NCBI RefSeq assembly: GCF_003863965.1
Contig: NZ_RRCN01000001.1
Location: 7,065,071-7,129,070, forward strand
DNA length: 64,000 nucleotides
Direction: 5' to 3'
DNA from: Paenibacillus oralis
Lineage (GTDB): Bacteria; Bacillota; Bacilli; Paenibacillales; Paenibacillaceae
The translations under genes were made by a program, and so were the position numbers. Below are positions 1-7,500 of the stretch, piece after piece; position 1 is the stretch's first letter, and each line of letters starts with the position of its first letter. The notes under the pieces were generated by a model. The model ran no database searches, was not told the DNA's origin, and saw only the letters and a program-made list of their open reading frames with translations.

Positions 1-1815
1 AGCAAGTTCGTCATAATTGATCTCGTCTTTGTTGACGGTGAGGTTGAGAGCGCCTTGGGATAGGGAGACGTTGATTTGAAACGGCGTGGAGTTTTGTTTT
101 TGCACCCCTTCATTCCGCCCATTTCCGAAACGTCTGTAGGTTCTAAGCCCGTTAGTATCAGGAATTGAAGCAGCTTGCGGAGACATCGCCTGATTTGAAG
201 CGCTTTGTGATAAGGAAGCTGCCGGAGTGTTCATCGCTTTGCTCGCACTTGACGAAGCTTTATTTTTCTTGGAGAAAAATGTATCGTGCAAAAATCCTCC
301 GACTTTGTTCCCCAAAAAATCACCGGCGATCGATCCCAGGGTTGCGCCGATAACCGTACCTGCCCCAGGAATGACGGAACCGATCATTCCTCCGACGACG
401 CCCCCTGCCGCCGATAAGACAGCCGAACCCGTCGCTTTAAAACGATCTTTCTTCGAATCCGCAGATGCTATCGCGGCCGCATCTCCCACAAGCCCGAGAG
501 GACCGGGCAAATTTTTGCCGATGAACTTCGCCCCTTTTCCAAGCCAGCCTGCACCCTTCATGAGCGATGATAGTCCATTTCCGCTAATTAAGCTCTTTCC
601 TACATCCATTAATTTGGGCACCTTACCGCCGATCAAGCTTTTCCCCTTATCCATGAGCTTCGGGCCATTTTCAGCGATCCAATTTTTACTCGTATTAATG
701 ATCTTTGAGCCGCTTTCTCCCACCCGGGAGGCCCCTTTCTTTATGGAAGAGATTCCTTTTCCAGCCAGGTTCTTGGCGCCTTCCAGTAGTCCGGGACCTT
801 TTTCGGTGAGTAGATCGATACCCGTATTCATTAGCAGGCCCAATCCCATTTGTCCTATAGAACCTCTCCCCAAAGCTCTTCTGCCGGCTGAACCGCCGAC
901 TCTTCCCGTTCTTCTCCCAAAGTCCGTTCTTGAGCCTGAACTGTTCTGATTATTGCCTCTCACCCTTCTTCCTGTGTTTCCCTGGGCATTGGTCCCCCTT
1001 CTCCCGCCGGAGTTTCTTCCACCGGAATTTCTTCCGCCATTGCCGCATTTACAAATACATATGCAGGTACATTTTTCTTTTTTGGAGTCGTCCTTTTTGC
1101 CGATGATTTTATCGATCAGCCCTTTTAAGCCATCCTTGGCGTAGTCCTTAGCCGTATCCTCGCCGATGCTTTTAACAAAATCTACGGCTCCTTTCAAAAT
1201 CCCTTCACTTTTCTTGTCGTTTTCCGACGCCTTGTTTCCCTCTGCCGGGCTTGCCTTACCCAACTTCTCGCCTATCCGGTTTGTGGTATTGCCTGATGTC
1301 GCAGGATTGCCTGCCCCGCTCGCCTTTACCGCATCCCCCAACCCCAGCGCCTGCATCATAACATTCTTCAATCCACCGCCAAGCGCGCTGGCGATCGACG
1401 CGGAGATGCGCTGCATCGTGCTTTTGCCGTCGGAGCTTATCCATTTCGTAAAAGAATCCCCGACCGCGGTCTCCCAGTCGACTCCGGCGACTGAAACGCG
1501 CCAGCGGGGGGCGCTGAGCGCCGCAAGCGTGGCGTAAAGCTTCACCGCCGATTTGGACGCGCGGTCGTCGAGCTGGACGGTCGGTTTGACCGTGGTGCGG
1601 TGCAGCCGCGTCAGCGTGTCGCCGATTTTACGGGCGGCCGAGGAGAAGCGGTCGTCCAGCTTGACGGCGGGTTTGATTCGCGTTTTGCCCAAAAGCCCGG
1701 CGCGGCGTTGGGTTTGCTGCAGCAGCTTATCCAAGGAGCGCAGCTTTTTTTGCGTTTTGTCGATGTCGCGGTTATCGATCTCGATATCGAGCTCGTAGAT
1801 CTCTTTGTCGGCCAT
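1..1815 (-). CDS. Phage-type tail tape measure protein, 3' part outside window
   Basis: The frame is open from ATG at 1815 (preceded by GAAAGGAGG) to the window edge, 605 codons without a stop, so the C-terminus is missing. It follows the tube and chaperone genes, exactly where the tape measure (XkdO-type) lies in PBSX-like tails. The N-terminus is charged and helical with KPAVKLDD/KPTVQLDD repeats. Around residue 248 is an unusual CTCICICKC stretch followed by a Gly/Arg/Asn-rich linker. Then come hydrophobic/glycine repeats (KLMDKGKSLIGG-like) and Gly/Ala membrane-like segments typical of tape measures. Such proteins set tail length and pass into the target membrane. The role is inferred from position and composition. 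Confidence 0.8.
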   Translation of the reverse strand, partial: MADKEIYELDIEIDNRDIDKTQKKLRSLDKLLQQTQRRAGLLGKTRIKPAVKLDDRFSSAARKIGDTLTRLHRTTVKPTVQLDDRASKSAVKLYATLAALSAPRWRVSVAGVDWETAVGDSFTKWISSDGKSTMQRISASIASALGGGLKNVMMQALGLGDAVKASGAGNPATSGNTTNRIGEKLGKASPAEGNKASENDKKSEGILKGAVDFVKSIGEDTAKDYAKDGLKGLIDKIIGKKDDSKKEKCTCICICKCGNGGRNSGGRNSGGRRGTNAQGNTGRRVRGNNQNSSGSRTDFGRRTGRVGGSAGRRALGRGSIGQMGLGLLMNTGIDLLTEKGPGLLEGAKNLAGKGISSIKKGASRVGESGSKIINTSKNWIAENGPKLMDKGKSLIGGKVPKLMDVGKSLISGNGLSSLMKGAGWLGKGAKFIGKNLPGPLGLVGDAAAIASADSKKDRFKATGSAVLSAAGGVVGGMIGSVIPGAGTVIGATLGSIAGDFLGNKVGGFLHDTFFSKKNKASSSASKAMNTPAASLSQSASNQAMSPQAASIPDTNGLRTYRRFGNGRNEGVQKQNSTPFQINVSLSQGALNLTVNKDEINYDELA

Positions 1816-1883
1816 TCGTTACCTCCTTTCTCCGTACTTCGCCTGCCTGCCCGGAAGCGGGAAAACCGGGAGCCGGGAGACGC

Positions 1884-2488
1884 TCACTGCATCTCCAGCT
1901 CCCGCTCCGCAAACGCTCTAAGCAGCAGACGCTCTCCTTTGGGGAGCGACCAGTATTCCCCGGGGCGCAGATGATGCCGTGTCCACAAATGGAACAGCAG
2001 CGTCGTCGTGCCGCCGGAGCCGATCAGTTTTTTAGGTCATCGATGTCGACCCCAAAGCCGGAAATCTCCAGCACTTTATCGCCAACGGCGTCCAGTTCCC
2101 CGGCCAGCAGCAGGCGGCGCACCGCTTCTTCCCCGCCGGACAGCTTCAGCCGGCTGATCAGGCGGTCGTCGCCCCAGCCGCTCAGCTTCAAGCTTTGCGT
2201 TTCCCGGCTGTCCTCGCCCTTCTTAACCACCTCGAGCGAGGCGGTCGCTTCCTTGATCAACGCGGCGTTAAACAGCTCGCTGTCGATTTTTTCCGTGACC
2301 TGGCCTTTCGTCGTCTTGCGGATCGTGCACCGCTCCCGGATCGCGTCCACCTTGCTGGATGTCAGTCCCCGCAAAGTCACGCGCAAACCCAGCCGTCCGA
2401 TAAAAACGGTCTCCTCCGGCAAATTCGCCGCCGTCTCAAAAAGACCGTCCAAAATTTCCTGCTCATTCAACAGCCCGTCCTGACTCAA
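1884..2488 (-). CDS. Tail assembly chaperone, -1 frameshift product
   Basis: If ribosomes slip back one base on A-AAA-AAC at about 2027-2033, reading continues as CTG-ATC-GGC and stays open for 47 codons to TGA at 1884-1886, giving about 201 residues. The extension contains HHLRPGEYWSLPKGERLLL, the kind of short helical domain encoded by the overlapping T-type frame of tailed phages. The added frame has no ribosome site of its own. Programmed -1 frameshifting between the tape measure and tube genes is conserved in long-tailed phages. The slippery site and open frame are seen directly; use of the site is inferred. Confidence 0.75.
2024..2488 (-). CDS. xkdN: Tail assembly chaperone, short form (XkdN-like)
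   Basis: A 154-residue acidic, mostly helical protein starting at ATG 2488 behind a GAAGGAGGAAC ribosome site. It lies between the tube and tape-measure genes, the standard place of the tail assembly chaperone (lambda gpG equivalent). It is expected to bind the tape measure and help the tube polymerise, without being part of the finished tail. The frame ends in GAC-CTA-AAA-AAC-TGA, where the last codons form an A-AAA-AAC slippery heptamer; the longer product is listed separately. The similarity call to the XkdN family rests on order, length and the frameshift arrangement. Confidence 0.8.
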   Translation of the reverse strand: MSQDGLLNEQEILDGLFETAANLPEETVFIGRLGLRVTLRGLTSSKVDAIRERCTIRKTTKGQVTEKIDSELFNAALIKEATASLEVVKKGEDSRETQSLKLSGWGDDRLISRLKLSGGEEAVRRLLLAGELDAVGDKVLEISGFGVDIDDLKN

Positions 2489-2531
2489 AATGGTTCCTCC
2501 TTCTTTTTCGTAACTGGTCTATTAACCCAAA

Positions 2532-2948
2532 TTAAGACCCCACGATCGGGTCCAGCAGCTCGTATGATTCGAACGTAAACGGCGTTTCCTCGGTGACTTC
2601 TTCGCCGGCCGTCCAGTTGGCCAGTTGGATTTTGTCCACCATGCAGTTGTTCAGCTGAACCCGCTCGAAGCCGTAAGCTTCCGGGTCGTCCAGCTTATGG
2701 ATGATCGAAAACTTCTGGAATCCCCGCGCGATCATATCGGACGTCACTTTGTAGCCGCTCATCGTGCCGGTTCCCTTTTTGCGCCCCAGTTTGTAAACGG
2801 TATAGTCGGTGCCGACGAGATTCAGCTCCTTTTTCTCCGCCTCAACGTTCGCCTCCAGGTGATTCAAATTCGACTGCCATTGGCCTTCGATAAAAATTTG
2901 CCCGTACGTACCCATAATAACGCGGCCGGGATCAAGAAATTGTGCCAT
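2532..2948 (-). CDS. xkdM: Contractile tail tube protein (XkdM-like)
   Basis: A 138-residue protein with MAQFLDPGRVIMGTYGQIFI at the start and a basic GRKKGTGTMSGYKVT segment near residue 55, matching the beta-rich inner-tube proteins of PBSX/Mu-like contractile tails. It should polymerise inside the sheath around the tape measure. It begins 22 bp after the sheath gene, the standard sheath-tube order, and is followed by the chaperone gene. Length is normal for the family and no defect is visible. Confidence 0.88.
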   Translation of the reverse strand: MAQFLDPGRVIMGTYGQIFIEGQWQSNLNHLEANVEAEKKELNLVGTDYTVYKLGRKKGTGTMSGYKVTSDMIARGFQKFSIIHKLDDPEAYGFERVQLNNCMVDKIQLANWTAGEEVTEETPFTFESYELLDPIVGS

Positions 2949-2970
2949 AGATAAGCTCTCCCCTCAAAAA

Positions 2971-4428
2971 TTATTGCACGTAAAACGTGCCGAAAATTTG
3001 TTCCATCACATCGGTGTCGTCCGCTTTCCACGCCAGGAAAACCTGATCGTCCTCAGGGACAAACTGCGGCGCGCTGCCGTAAAAACGCGGATCAAGCGTG
3101 ACGTCAAAACCCGTCGCCTCAATGACGCTCTCCGCGGCCAACGTCTGCAAATACTGCTTCCCGGCGCCGATCAGGGCCAGCCGGCCTTCCTCGGTGTTGT
3201 TCACCTTGCCGATGTAATAGTCCTCGGCGGTGCGCTGCAAATCGGCGTTGATCTGGTCGATGACGCGGATTTTGCGGATTTTTTTCCAGCCTCTGTTCTG
3301 GCCTTGGCGTGGAGAAATCAAGCTGTTCACGCCGCGCAGCACCTTCACCCTGCGGCCGTCATGGACGAGCAGGAAAACGCCGCCCTGCACCGCCTGCTCT
3401 TGTTCGGAGCGGGTCCAGCGCCGCGTAACATCGTCGAAAGGCGAAGCCGCATACGTCGTCGATTCCTTGAGCGACTGACCGGCGATCAGCCCGGCAACCC
3501 AAGCGGCGATCTGCGCGGAACTGTATTCTTTGCCGTTCAGAACCGCACCGGTGCCGACGTTGACGATGCCCTCATAATCAATGACGGCGCTGCGCGCGAT
3601 CGCTTTGCTCACCGCGTCGGCTCCGGTATCGTCGGCCGCCGAGCCGCCCAGCACCGCGAGGACGCCTTTGCCCTCTTCACGGACGCGTTTCACCCAAGCT
3701 ACGATGCTTGTGCGGAGTGCCGGGTCGGAAACACCGTCAAGCGTCAGCACGTGGAAATCCTGCGTTTCAAAAGCGGCGATGGTCGCCACATAATTGGCGT
3801 TCGTGACCCCGGAAATGCCGCTTTCTCCGCCGGTCAAAGCCGCGCCGGACACATCGGCCAGCGTGCCTTCGCCAGCCACCTCCGCCGTAATCCAGAGGTT
3901 GGCCGTGTCCGCGTTGATCGCGTCCGCCGCAAGCTCGGCCGATCCGCTGCCCAGCGCAAACGTCCGCAGCAGCGTCGAACCTTCATACAGCTTCAATTCC
4001 TTGCTGCCGGAAACAGACAGGCTCGGTTGAACCGTAACTTTGAAGCTGTTGCCGCGTTTGCCCGGGTACTTGGCCTTGAGCAAAAGCGAAGCGGTACCTT
4101 CCGCATTGTTCAGCGTCAGCGACGCCTCCGCCGACGTGCTGTCGGCGATCCGGTAGGCGAGCAGCTTCTTTGGTCCGCCCAACAGAGCGAGGTACAGCGT
4201 CGTCAACGCGGTCGCCCCATCGGATTCATCCTCCCCGAACAGCTCCCGGATCGCCGCTTCATTCGCTACCTCCGCGAATTGTTCCACCGGCCCCCAGTGG
4301 GCTTTAACCGGAGCAACGACAACGCCGCGCGCTCCCGACCCAATCGCGGTCCCCGCCGCGCTCACAAAATTCATATACAGTCCCGGCAAAACCGGCTGAT
4401 CCGTTAAACTCCATGTTCCTCCTGCCAT
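2971..4428 (-). CDS. xkdK: Contractile tail sheath protein (XkdK-like)
   Basis: A 485-residue protein beginning MAGGTWSLTDQPVLPGLYMN, the N-terminus typical of XkdK-type sheath subunits. Mid-protein it has an inserted beta-rich domain (roughly residues 105-200), then a region reading VTLDGVSDPALR-like, and a C-terminal sheath domain with INADLQRTAEDYYIGKVNN and GFDVTLDP. Contraction of this sheath drives the tube through a target envelope. It lies two bases downstream of a small conserved gene and directly upstream of the tube gene. It proves that the particle is of contractile (myovirus/R-type) design. Confidence 0.92.
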   Translation of the reverse strand: MAGGTWSLTDQPVLPGLYMNFVSAAGTAIGSGARGVVVAPVKAHWGPVEQFAEVANEAAIRELFGEDESDGATALTTLYLALLGGPKKLLAYRIADSTSAEASLTLNNAEGTASLLLKAKYPGKRGNSFKVTVQPSLSVSGSKELKLYEGSTLLRTFALGSGSAELAADAINADTANLWITAEVAGEGTLADVSGAALTGGESGISGVTNANYVATIAAFETQDFHVLTLDGVSDPALRTSIVAWVKRVREEGKGVLAVLGGSAADDTGADAVSKAIARSAVIDYEGIVNVGTGAVLNGKEYSSAQIAAWVAGLIAGQSLKESTTYAASPFDDVTRRWTRSEQEQAVQGGVFLLVHDGRRVKVLRGVNSLISPRQGQNRGWKKIRKIRVIDQINADLQRTAEDYYIGKVNNTEEGRLALIGAGKQYLQTLAAESVIEATGFDVTLDPRFYGSAPQFVPEDDQVFLAWKADDTDVMEQIFGTFYVQ

Positions 4429-4430
4429 TT

Positions 4431-4745
4431 TTACAGCACCTTCTTCCCCAAAAATTGTTTGACGAGCCGCTTGGCTTCATCCACTTGCATCTCTACTTGC
4501 ATCATCTCTTTGCCAGTTCCGGTTCCGGCTCCGGCTCCAGCCACAGCTCCGGCCAGCACCTCCGGCTTGACCCCCAGCAGCGTTTCGGACGCCGCCATCA
4601 GTTCATGAAGCGGATAACTGTTAACTGTAGCTCCAGCTTCTACGACTTTCGCAGCGGCTGCTTCCTGAGCTGCCTTCATCTGTGCTGCCTTCGTTTGTAC
4701 TGCCTTCGTGGCCGTCGTTCCTTTTTTCCCTGCCAATTGCCTCAC
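4431..4745 (-). CDS. Small tail-region protein upstream of sheath
   Basis: A 104-residue protein whose ATG (4745) overlaps the stop of the preceding gene as ATGA, indicating translational coupling. The first 40 residues are Lys/Ala/Thr-rich and coil-like. The rest reads YPLHELMAASETLLGVKPEVL, an Ala/Gly/Thr linker, then MQVDEAKRLVKQFLGKKV. A small protein with a similar C-terminal pattern (conserved helix ending in a lysine-rich tail) commonly precedes the sheath gene in PBSX-type clusters, but its function is unknown to me. The Gly/Ala linker at residues 65-78 looks like a low-complexity expansion. Confidence 0.65.
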   Translation of the reverse strand: MRQLAGKKGTTATKAVQTKAAQMKAAQEAAAAKVVEAGATVNSYPLHELMAASETLLGVKPEVLAGAVAGAGAGTGTGKEMMQVEMQVDEAKRLVKQFLGKKVL

Positions 4746-5638
4746 CTCATATTGGATTGATAATGGACGTATTGCATGAGCGGCGCTTCCTCCGCCGGTT
4801 TGGCGGTACGCCGGATCAGCGAAACGGTCAGCGGCCCCACCGCCGCCGTCGTCCCCGTTGCCGCCCCGGTTCCCGAGCCGGCCGCCGGCACGCTCCCCCT
4901 TGGCTCGCCGATGCGTAGAAACGTCCGTTCCGCGCGGTCCAGCGGGATTTTCACCGCAGCGCCCAACGCCTCAAGCAACTTCAACATGCCCGCGTGCTCC
5001 CGGTCGGCATCCTCCGCCCGGAAAAACGCGGTCATCCGCTTTTCGATCTCATAGGATGACGGACCAAGCGTCCGCACGTCCATGCCGATCATTTGCCACA
5101 GCACTGCGGGCGTTGCATGGTCAGGCGGCCAAGCGCCGCAGAACGCCGACCATTCCGGGCCAAGCGTCTGCTTCGTCCAGTCGGCTAACGCCGTAAGCCA
5201 CGAATCGCCGGTAATCTGCACCGGCTGCGCGACAGGCTGCGGCGACAGCAGCGCGATCTGCACCCCACGCTTCACCGCTCCACGTGTTTCGTCAATGACG
5301 TCCCCTGAGCTCGGCATCCCCATATACAAACCAGCCCAAAGCTCTCCACTTTCCGCCTGCAACAGCTGCTTGTCGAGCGCATTGATGACGAGTTCGCCCA
5401 GTCGATCCACTTCCTCCGGGACAGCCGCGGATACATAGAGATCGATTTCATTTAAAAGCCTGAGCCCTTTCCAAGGGCTGCCCGCACTGTCCCCGCCGCC
5501 CGGCCGCACAACCGCAAAAGGCAGCGTGCTTCCCGCTTGGGCCGGAGGAGGCGAATCGTATATTTCCTTCAACTCCGGCACGGATTCCAGCAGTTTGCCG
5601 CGAATTACGCTTACTGCATCTCTAGCAATGATGCTCAC
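4742..5638 (-). CDS. Tail terminator/completion-like protein, apparent two-domain fusion
   Basis: A 298-residue protein starting with GTG at 5638 that overlaps the preceding stop as GTGA. Residues 1-135 (RDAVSVIRGKLLESVPELKE, then VDRLGELVINALDKQLL) look like a small tail terminator/completion protein. Residues 142-298 look like a second domain of similar size (SYEIEKRMTAFFRAED, LLEALGAAVKIPLD) and contain a Gly/Ala/Thr linker near 255-268. Separate proteins of each size are usual upstream of the sheath in contractile phages, so a fusion or duplication is inferred. It would cap the tube and sheath at the end opposite the baseplate. Confidence 0.55.
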   Translation of the reverse strand: MSIIARDAVSVIRGKLLESVPELKEIYDSPPPAQAGSTLPFAVVRPGGGDSAGSPWKGLRLLNEIDLYVSAAVPEEVDRLGELVINALDKQLLQAESGELWAGLYMGMPSSGDVIDETRGAVKRGVQIALLSPQPVAQPVQITGDSWLTALADWTKQTLGPEWSAFCGAWPPDHATPAVLWQMIGMDVRTLGPSSYEIEKRMTAFFRAEDADREHAGMLKLLEALGAAVKIPLDRAERTFLRIGEPRGSVPAAGSGTGAATGTTAAVGPLTVSLIRRTAKPAEEAPLMQYVHYQSNMR

Positions 5639-5802
5639 CTCCTTTCCAGGTGAATCTCATTGATCACGCAGCGCGGAAGGCTGCAAAACTGTCTGGTTCC
5701 TTCAAAACGTCCCCAAATGCAGTCCCGGCAGCGTTCCGGCTGAGCCCAGACCTGCGCCGAAGCCTTTATCGGCGGGCTATTGCTCTTTTTCCGCACACGC
5801 AT
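5635..5802 (-). CDS. Cys-rich micro-protein, first gene of the tail operon
   Basis: A 55-residue basic protein from ATG 5802, with GGAAGGAAGG just upstream. Its TGA overlaps the GTG start of the next gene. Four cysteines are arranged as C25-x2-C28-x11-C40-x4-C45 within RCRDCIWGRFEG and FCSLPRC, suggesting a tiny zinc knuckle or disulfide-stabilised fold. I do not recognise the family. Coupling to the tail gene downstream suggests a structural or assembly role. An intrinsic terminator lies immediately upstream at 5813-5846. Confidence 0.55.
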   Translation of the reverse strand: MRVRKKSNSPPIKASAQVWAQPERCRDCIWGRFEGTRQFCSLPRCVINEIHLERR

Positions 5803-5812
5803 CCTTCCTTCC

Positions 5813-5846
5813 AAAACAAAAACCGCTGATGACTCAGCGGCTTTCG
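5813..5846 (-). terminator. Intrinsic terminator just upstream of the tail operon
   Basis: On the minus strand CCGCTGA-GTCA-TCAGCGG forms a perfect 7-bp stem, extendable by an A/T-rich base, followed by TTTTTGTTTT. It ends about 11 bp before the ATG of the first structural gene. Any transcript for the tail genes starting upstream must read through it. Confidence 0.75.
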
Positions 5847-5917
5847 CAAAATTTTATAGTCGGGATCAGGTGTCCCTGATTTCCACACTACCAATTTATC
5901 ACGGATAAACCCAAGCG

Positions 5918-5983
5918 AACGGACAAGCAACGGACAAGCAACGGACAAGCGGCGGACATTCACCGGACAGCTAACGGACAAGT
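5918..5983. repeat. Six tandem 11-bp units, helically phased
   Basis: Units read AACGGACAAGC three times without change, then GGCGGACATTC, ACCGGACAGCT and AACGGACAAGT. The CGGACA core recurs at exactly 11-bp spacing, so each copy faces nearly the same side of the helix. The array sits between the ArpU-like regulator gene and the tail operon, which suggests an activator-binding array, but binding is inference. Confidence 0.7.
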
Positions 5984-6487
5984 GTGTGAAAAGCGCATAG
6001 GAAAGGTATAGTACCGGGAAAAATTTCTGCAAAAACCACGCTGCCTGAGAAACTCCGGCATAAAACTCAGGCGTAAAAAATAAGTGCAAAAAATGTCCTT
6101 ATTCCAGCCACATCCATCCATTTGAGAGAAATAGGGGAAATTTATGCCGCTATTTTCCCTCCTCGCAAGAAAATGCCCATGTTCCGGACTATTCTTTGGA
6201 AAATAAGTACATAAAATGTCGCTAATGGAGATGAACCTGCTAGGTTCCGGAATATAAGCACATAAAGTGCCGCTATTTTTGAAGGCCGGCGGTGAGCCAA
6301 CGGCCAGCCCACGTCGAGCCGACGGTCAGCCAACAGCCCCAGCTACGGCCGGCCCGCAATCAGCCAACGCTGGCTGGTCCGGCAGCCGGCTGTCATGCAT
6401 CAATTTCTAGGCTGCACCCTTTTTTGCCGCTATTTGCGCCTCCCACAAAAAAACTCAGGCAACGTGCTCCCTCTCATCTGAAAAATA

Positions 6488-6838
6488 AGAAAGAACGCCT
6501 GACGGCGTCCTTTAATGGCTCTGACTTCTACTTTGGAGCAATTGGAGGCTCTTCCTAAACTTTTCCTAAACTTTGGACGCTGCTCTAACGGACACCAGCG
6601 ACCTTATCCGCCGATTTCCCGGGTATTTCCCAGCCTAACGGACACAGGCGACCCTATTTCGCTCTAAACCCGTTCATCCAGGGCAATTTGAGGTAAATAA
6701 CGTCATCTGTGTCCGTTACATTTTGCAAACCTCCGTTTTTTCGAAAATAACGGCTCTGGTGTCCCTTAGCCCCCACGTCCATCTTCTCCTCCCCTCTCCA
6801 CCTGCGCATCGCCCTCTACCATGCCCAAAATTTTATAA
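6488..6838. repeat. Dispersed intergenic repeat A, copy 1
   Basis: About 350 bp closely matching 50121-50460, estimated by eye near 90 percent identity. It begins with a short hairpin (ACGCC-TGA-CGGCGT) and contains several AACGGACACnnGCGACC words. Copy 1 carries an extra 11-bp duplication (CTAAACTTTTC region, about 6555-6571). Both copies end against the 3' terminator of a minus-strand gene. There is no coding frame shared by the two copies. Confidence 0.85.
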
Positions 6839-6847
6839 TTTCTATAA

Positions 6848-6878
6848 GGTTAAAAAAAGGCCGGCATCAGCCGACCTC
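6848..6878 (-). terminator. Terminator of the ArpU-like gene
   Basis: Minus-strand GGTCGGC-TGAT-GCCGGCC followed by seven T. The stem begins within the last codons of the gene ending at 6867. Confidence 0.75.
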
Positions 6879-7361
6879 GTGTTTCGTTTTTTTCGCCTCT
6901 TCCTGCTCCTCATAGACCTCCAGCCTCATCGCCGCCGCTAATATGCGGATGGCGCTGGCTTTGATCCGCCGGTAGGTCCGGTCGCTGATGCCCATTTCCC
7001 CGCAGCTGATAAAATCATATTCCCCTTCCGGGCTGAGATAGCTGCGCTCGATCACTTCCCGCTGATCCGCCGACAGTTTCTCCATCGCCATGTCGAGCAG
7101 TTCCGATTTTCGAATCAGCTCCGCTTCCTTGTCGGCATTCCGGATCGCCAGGTGCTCGGTTGGTTTGCTGACCTGATAGGTAGCGCCATGATACCGGGGT
7201 TCGTATCCGGGCGTAATCATCGCCTCCTGCCGGATCATTCCGATTTGCCGGAACTGCCTCACTTCCTCCAGCCGTTTTTCCACCGCCAACCGGGTGGCTG
7301 CCTCATCGACCGGCACCGAACTAAAAAATGTAGTATATACATGAATCCGTCTTCTTCCCAT
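6867..7361 (-). CDS. ArpU/sigma-70-like late regulator of the tail locus
   Basis: A 164-residue protein starting at ATG 7361 behind AGGAGGG. The C-terminal half (LSADQREVIERSYLSPE, then EMGISDRTYRRIKASAIRIL) is a sigma region-4-like helix-turn-helix, and total length fits the ArpU family that activates late genes in phages of Gram-positive bacteria. It is controlled by the operator-bearing promoter at 7546-7574 and followed by its own terminator. Next downstream are the phased repeats and tail genes, so it is the probable activator of the tail operon. Family call by pattern; the target site is inferred. Confidence 0.75.
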   Translation of the reverse strand: MGRRRIHVYTTFFSSVPVDEAATRLAVEKRLEEVRQFRQIGMIRQEAMITPGYEPRYHGATYQVSKPTEHLAIRNADKEAELIRKSELLDMAMEKLSADQREVIERSYLSPEGEYDFISCGEMGISDRTYRRIKASAIRILAAAMRLEVYEEQEEAKKTKHEVG

Positions 7362-7431
7362 TAGAAGCCCTCCTGTCCATTATGCTAAAATGAATGCCGC
7401 GGTTCTCGGATCTATAAAAACGGGTTCTAAA

Positions 7432-7500
7432 TCATTGCCATTTTGGTAACTCTAAACAACCTCTGCTTGTCCGCTGCCGTTTCGCATACCTCCTTCTCAT
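7432..7500 (-). CDS. 22-residue leader ORF of the regulator transcript
   Basis: ATG 7500 follows TTGAGGAGGG at good spacing, and the frame runs 22 codons (MRRRYAKRQRTSRGCLELPK...) to TGA at 7432. It is the first frame on the transcript from the promoter at 7546-7574. Its last codons overlap the operator-like site 7435-7449. It is very basic. It could be a real micro-protein, a leader peptide, or the remnant of an early gene. Confidence 0.4.
   Translation of the reverse strand: MRRRYAKRQRTSRGCLELPKWQ

Larger units (their letters stand above)
5847..6866. other. 1-kb non-coding stretch between regulator and tail genes
   Basis: No convincing coding frame. Contents in order: an inverted repeat ATCAGG-tgtc-CCTGAT at about 5866-5881; six tandem 11-bp units at 5918-5983; three direct repeats of about 26 bp at 6078-6103, 6201-6226 and 6251-6277 (pattern AATAAGyrCATAAArTGyCGCTATT); a stretch rich in AGCCAACGGCC-like words at 6290-6390; and a 350-bp dispersed repeat. 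The late promoter for the tail operon should lie here but I cannot place it. Confidence 0.6.

Noticed and set aside
227..949. 240-codon plus-strand frame rich in Pro, Leu and Phe
   Set aside because: Shadow of the Gly/Lys-rich tape-measure gene on the other strand; composition mirrors that repeat sequence.
2974..4407. 477-codon open frame on the plus strand
   Set aside because: It is antisense to the sheath gene, has Arg/Gln/His-rich shadow composition, no ribosome site and no recognisable domain.
5918..5983. Possible CRISPR array
   Set aside because: Units are only 11 bp with no spacers between them; no cas genes in the window.
5766..6089. 107-codon minus-strand frame over the phased repeats
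   Set aside because: It crosses the terminator and the repeat array, has no ribosome site, and conflicts with the better-supported 55-residue gene.
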